Below, one piece after another: positions 4,451-7,549 of a DNA stretch of 7,549 nt. The notes below the pieces were generated by a model. That model was not told the origin of the DNA. It did not search any database and saw nothing but the letters and a program-made list of their open reading frames with translations. This DNA is from Methanoregulaceae archaeon. Its GTDB lineage: Archaea > Halobacteriota > Methanomicrobia > Methanomicrobiales > Methanospirillaceae. The position numbers and the translations under genes were made by a program. How positions within the stretch are numbered: the stretch's first letter is position 1; every line of letters starts with the position of its first letter. The stretch lies in contig JACTVF010000111.1 of the NCBI GenBank assembly GCA_019695435.1, forward strand, positions 1 through 7,549. The letters run 5' to 3'.

Positions 4451-6498
4451 TTCGCGATCACCTCACGGAACTGCGTGCTGTCACACTCGATCATCTCGTC
4501 CTGTATCCATCCCGGCAGCGCTGATTTTACCCGTTTTTCAAGGAACCGGCGCTCGCCGAGTACCAGCACCCCTCGATCCTCTGGGGTGCGCAGCACGCGC
4601 CCGAGCGCCTGGAGCGCCCGGTTGATCGCCGGGAGGGTATAACAGAGAAACTCCCCCTCTTCGCCATACTTGTGCCGGAAATACTCGATCACCATCTTTC
4701 TGACCCGGGTAAAAGGTGCGAGCGGGAGGCCCACCACCATCGCCCCGGAGAGCATCTCGCCGCGGTAGTCGAGACCCTCGCTCCACTTACCGCCGCATAC
4801 GGCAAACATGATCCCTGACTCACCCTGTGAGGGAAGTGAAAGAAACTCGTTGAGCGCGGCCCCGGCGCCCACTGCATCCCGGGGCTCGATATAGATCTTC
4901 CTCCTGCTGATGTGGGGGGATGCAAGCGCTGCGTATGTTTCAAGGATCTGGTAACTGGGGAAGTAGATGGCAAGGTTTTTCCTGAGCGCTGCAAACGCAG
5001 TGATATAGTGCACGATCTTTTCCGTATTCTCCCGGTTCTGCCGGAGGGAGTATGCCGTGGTGATGTCGGTTGCACAGCAGATGTGTCGGTTCTCTTTCGG
5101 GAACGAATTGGGCAACGCAAGGGTAGCGACCTTTGCATCGTTAAAATACAGGCGCCGGAAGCTCTCGACCGGCGAGAGCGTGCCTGAGATCATAATGCAG
5201 CAAGCATGGGTGGAACAGATCTCCGAAAGGGGGGCGGAAGGGTCTATATTCCTGACCTCAAGGACAATCCCTTCCTCGGTCTTTTTGTAGATCGTGAGAT
5301 ACGCCGGGTTATGAGAGGATTGCGAGAGCCGGTACAGGAATGTGGTGAGGCGCTCGATCGCGGTCTCGCGGAACTCGCCGGCCTTCTGGTTCCTGTCCCT
5401 GATCGTCTCGGCAAGGCCCATAAGTTCGTCCACGATATCCCCCATGTCCTTCCAGAGCGAGCCACGGACGATCGTCCGGTCGAAGATTCCGGGATCGAAC
5501 CAGTCCTCGGGTTCTGTCGAGTTGACCAGTCCCCGGATAAACTCGGTGAGCCGGGGAAGGACGTGCTGAACTGCCTCTGCTCCTTTGTGGTGGCGCTTCA
5601 TGCCCGAGAGCTCGCGGATCGCCTGCTCAAGGTCCTTTTCCGCGAGTCCAACGCTCTCGATAGACTGGATAGTGTCCCCGCAGTTGTGGGCCTCATCGAT
5701 CAGGAGCATCATATCCTGGGACTCGACATTGAGGTTCGCGTAAAGCTGCTCCCGGATCTCGCGGTCGAAGAGATGATGGTAATTGAGGATGATCACATCC
5801 GCGTTCTTTGCCGCGTGCATCATCAGCTCGTACGGGCAGATATTGCCGGCAAAACCGGCCAGTTCCTGCGGCCGGACGGGATCAATAAGCACCCGCTCGG
5901 ACTTCGAGCGCACCGTGGTCGAAGGCACCATCTTTATTCCGCCGGTATCCCCGGGCACAAACTGCCGGCTCGCGATAAAATACGGGCAGATGATCGGGTG
6001 CTCCCGGTCCATCCTCCGTATCTGCTGGATGATGAACGGGTCCTTTATCGGGACAAGGGCACCTTTCTCCGCCCGCTCGCGCATGAGCGCGGATGAGAAG
6101 GTCTTGACCCCCTCGCAGCGTCGGTATACGTCCCCTTCGCCACCCAGAGGACACATGCTCTTTTTCCCGACCAGGTACACGGTCTTTAACATCTGCTGCT
6201 TCTTTTTGACGAGCGCAAGTTCCCGTATAAAGGTGGTGAGCTGGCTGACCGTGCGAACCGCGATCACAATTTTCCGGTTTTTGCGTTCGGCAAGAAGGGA
6301 CGCGACAACGCTCGACTTCCCGCTCCCGGTCGGCGCATCGATCATGCCGATCCCACCCTCGCGGGCGACTTCTGCGGTAAATGCGAGCATCTCGCGCTGG
6401 TGGGGGCGGTATTCCGCATACGGGAAGAAGGGATCGAAACTGTCCATTGCTGGTATATGGTTGGCGCTATAGGGTTTTATGAGCGTCGGATAGGACAT
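4441..6498 (-). CDS. XPD/Rad3 (DinG-like) superfamily 2 DNA helicase with Fe-S domain
   Basis: A 685-aa ATP-dependent helicase; relatives unwind DNA 5' to 3' in repair. Motifs in order: RPHQ (31-34); Walker A APTGSGKS (55-62, K61); motif Ia around VRTVSQL (81-87); four candidate Fe-S cysteines C116, C128, C171 and C221, the last in CPYELMMHAAKNADVIILNY; DEAH box at 268-271 (LLIDEAHNCGD); an arch-like insertion about 290-400; motif III MISGTLSP (436-443); motif V GKWSEGLDYRGEML (570-583); and motif VI QALGRVLRTPEDRG (630-643). All catalytic motifs are intact. Cysteine spacings (11, 42 and 49 residues between them) are wider than in well-studied XPD proteins. ATG 6498 is the upstream-most sensible start; M18 (ATG 6447) is an alternative, and the fold begins near residue 20. 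It is divergent from purB and overlaps the alkyltransferase by 10 bp. DinG and XPD are hard to separate here; the Fe-S cysteines and archaeal context favour XPD-like. Confidence 0.92.
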   Translation of the reverse strand: MSYPTLIKPYSANHIPAMDSFDPFFPYAEYRPHQREMLAFTAEVAREGGIGMIDAPTGSGKSSVVASLLAERKNRKIVIAVRTVSQLTTFIRELALVKKKQQMLKTVYLVGKKSMCPLGGEGDVYRRCEGVKTFSSALMRERAEKGALVPIKDPFIIQQIRRMDREHPIICPYFIASRQFVPGDTGGIKMVPSTTVRSKSERVLIDPVRPQELAGFAGNICPYELMMHAAKNADVIILNYHHLFDREIREQLYANLNVESQDMMLLIDEAHNCGDTIQSIESVGLAEKDLEQAIRELSGMKRHHKGAEAVQHVLPRLTEFIRGLVNSTEPEDWFDPGIFDRTIVRGSLWKDMGDIVDELMGLAETIRDRNQKAGEFRETAIERLTTFLYRLSQSSHNPAYLTIYKKTEEGIVLEVRNIDPSAPLSEICSTHACCIMISGTLSPVESFRRLYFNDAKVATLALPNSFPKENRHICCATDITTAYSLRQNRENTEKIVHYITAFAALRKNLAIYFPSYQILETYAALASPHISRRKIYIEPRDAVGAGAALNEFLSLPSQGESGIMFAVCGGKWSEGLDYRGEMLSGAMVVGLPLAPFTRVRKMVIEYFRHKYGEEGEFLCYTLPAINRALQALGRVLRTPEDRGVLVLGERRFLEKRVKSALPGWIQDEMIECDSTQFREVIAKWK
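4456..4464 (-). promoter_or_regulatory. Ribosome binding site of the alkyltransferase, inside the helicase gene
   Basis: GAGGTGATC on the minus strand, 5 nt before the ATG at 4450 and within the final codons of the helicase. The long match to the anti-Shine-Dalgarno tail confirms the overlapping start. Confidence 0.75.
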
Positions 6499-6523
6499 GC
6501 AGGATTTTGCACGTGAACAGGCT

Positions 6524-6536
6524 CTAATCTAATATT
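6524..6536. promoter_or_regulatory. Shared TATA-like element of the divergent helicase and purB promoters
   Basis: The 60-bp gap between the helicase (start 6498) and purB (start 6559) contains one A+T-rich stretch, CTAATCTAATATT, which includes two CTAAT copies (6524-6528, 6529-6533). It is about 28 bp from the purB ATG and about 33 bp from the helicase ATG. With usual archaeal spacing, purB transcripts would begin almost at the ATG and helicase transcripts would have a leader of only a few nucleotides. No Shine-Dalgarno is seen for either gene, fitting leaderless messages. Confidence 0.45.
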
Positions 6537-6558
6537 CCCGTACAACCCATCTGTTCTC

Positions 6559-7549
6559 ATGGCAGTCCACCCCATCGAGTACCGGTATGGCACATCGGAG
6601 ATGCGAGCCGTCTGGAGCGAGGAGAACCGGTTCTCCTGTGTCGTTGCTGCGGAAGTCGCGCTGGCACAGGCAGAGGCGACGCATGGCCTGATCCCTGCGG
6701 CCGCGGCCGTGGAGATCGCACAGAACGCGCAGAAGGCATCCCTTGCCCGTTCAAAGGAAATCGAAGCAGAGATTAGCCACGATATGATGGCAATTGTAAA
6801 AGCGATCTCCGAGGTCTGCGGAGATTCCGGGCGGTGGGTGCACTACGGCGCCACCTCAAACGATATGCTCGACACGGCGACCGGTCTTCAGCTGGCGCAG
6901 GCACTGGATCTTACTGACGCAAAACTGCGTAAACTCCTCGGGGTACTGATACGAAGAGCCGGTGATACGATAAACCTTGTAGCCGTAGGCAGGACACACG
7001 GGCAGCAGGGTGTCCCGACCACGTATGGTCTCAGATTTGCCATCTGGGCGAGCGAAGTGGGCCGGCATATCGAACGGCTGGAACAGCTGCGCCCCCGGGT
7101 CACGGTCGGGCAGATGACCGGAGCTGTGGGAACACAGGCAGCGATTGGGCCAAAAGGCATGGATGTGCAGGCGACGATGATGAATCTGCTGCACCTCTCT
7201 TCCGTGGATGTCTCAAACCAGGTGATCTCCCGGGACCGGTACGCGGAATATTTCATGTTCCTTGCGAACGTCGCAACAACGCTCGACAAGATCGGAGTCG
7301 AGATCCGCTCACTCCAGCGCACGGAGATCGGCGAGGTTGAAGAGGCATTTGGCGCAAAACAGGTGGGTTCGTCCACAATGCCGCACAAACGCAACCCCAT
7401 AAAATCCGAGCAGGTCTGCGGCCTTGCCCGGATCGTACGGGCCTCAGTCGAGCCGGCGCTCCTCAACAACACCCTGTGGGACGAACGGGATCTCACCAAC
7501 TCGTCCTGCGAGCGGGTGATCTTTCCCGAGGCATCCATCCTTACCGATC
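6559..7549 (+). CDS. purB: Adenylosuccinate lyase, 3'-truncated by the window edge
   Basis: The first 330 residues of a roughly 450-aa lyase of the fumarase/aspartase superfamily; the frame runs off the right edge without a stop. In its family PurB removes fumarate from SAICAR and from adenylosuccinate, acting in both IMP and AMP synthesis as a cytosolic homotetramer. Seen: an N-terminal PIEYRYGTSEMR (5-16) typical of PurB; EISHDMMA (71-78); HYGATSND (95-102); RTHGQQG (145-151) with H147 as a catalytic histidine; TGAVGT (187-192); and the superfamily signature GSSTMPHKRNP at 270-280 containing the flexible-loop catalytic serine. SSCERV at 315-320 follows. These motifs separate it from argininosuccinate lyase and fumarase. 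The ATG at 6559 has no Shine-Dalgarno and lies about 28 bp after a TATA-like element, so a leaderless transcript is likely. Confidence 0.95.
   Translation, partial: MAVHPIEYRYGTSEMRAVWSEENRFSCVVAAEVALAQAEATHGLIPAAAAVEIAQNAQKASLARSKEIEAEISHDMMAIVKAISEVCGDSGRWVHYGATSNDMLDTATGLQLAQALDLTDAKLRKLLGVLIRRAGDTINLVAVGRTHGQQGVPTTYGLRFAIWASEVGRHIERLEQLRPRVTVGQMTGAVGTQAAIGPKGMDVQATMMNLLHLSSVDVSNQVISRDRYAEYFMFLANVATTLDKIGVEIRSLQRTEIGEVEEAFGAKQVGSSTMPHKRNPIKSEQVCGLARIVRASVEPALLNNTLWDERDLTNSSCERVIFPEASILTD

Noticed and set aside
5206..6096. Long plus-strand open frame (296 codons) opposite the helicase
   Set aside because: Antisense to conserved helicase motifs including the DEAH box; composition mirrors the complementary codons and no domain is recognisable.
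6557..7538. Minus-strand open frames opposite purB
   Set aside because: They are antisense to the intact lyase signature and have no recognisable product.

Overview
The window looks like chromosomal DNA of a methanogenic archaeon, most likely of the Methanomicrobiales (Methanoregula or Methanosphaerula type). Evidence: an XPD/Rad3-type helicase with a four-cysteine Fe-S domain; methanogen-style membrane PAS sensors with an H-box reading RHDILNQ; TATA-like promoters; strong Shine-Dalgarno sites matching the archaeal 16S tail inside operons; and a probably leaderless purB. The genus is an inference from protein style. The window is about 95% coding and holds no recognisable mobile element, CRISPR array, tRNA or rRNA.

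Layout, left to right. Positions 2-559 (+) hold the 3' three-quarters of pyrK, the electron-transfer subunit of dihydroorotate dehydrogenase B. A 97-bp tail-to-tail gap follows. On the minus strand, and transcribed right to left, a two-gene unit encodes a membrane PAS protein without a kinase domain (2135-2992) and then a membrane PAS histidine kinase (657-2138). The two genes overlap by ATGA and are clearly tandem duplicates. Their promoter region carries a perfect 8+8 bp inverted repeat. Further right, also minus, is mobA (3170-3787). It is immediately preceded, again by an ATGA overlap, by a 43-codon ORF (3784-3915) that encodes only the start of a Rossmann NAD(P)-binding protein. Next come an O6-alkylguanine-DNA alkyltransferase (4001-4450) and the XPD-like helicase (4441-6498), overlapping by 10 bp as a DNA-repair pair. 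A 60-bp divergent promoter region separates the helicase from purB (6559 to the window edge, +).

How they work together. pyrK and purB belong to pyrimidine and purine synthesis and are unrelated to the genes between them. The helicase and alkyltransferase form a plausible DNA-repair unit. MobA finishes the molybdenum or tungsten pterin cofactor that formate and formylmethanofuran dehydrogenases need in methanogens. The sensor pair has no response regulator in the window, so its output is unknown.

No clearly new defence or mobile system is visible. The most interesting items are the strongly initiated Rossmann stub coupled to mobA, the kinase/kinase-less sensor duplication with its inverted-repeat control region, and the wide cysteine spacing in the helicase Fe-S domain.
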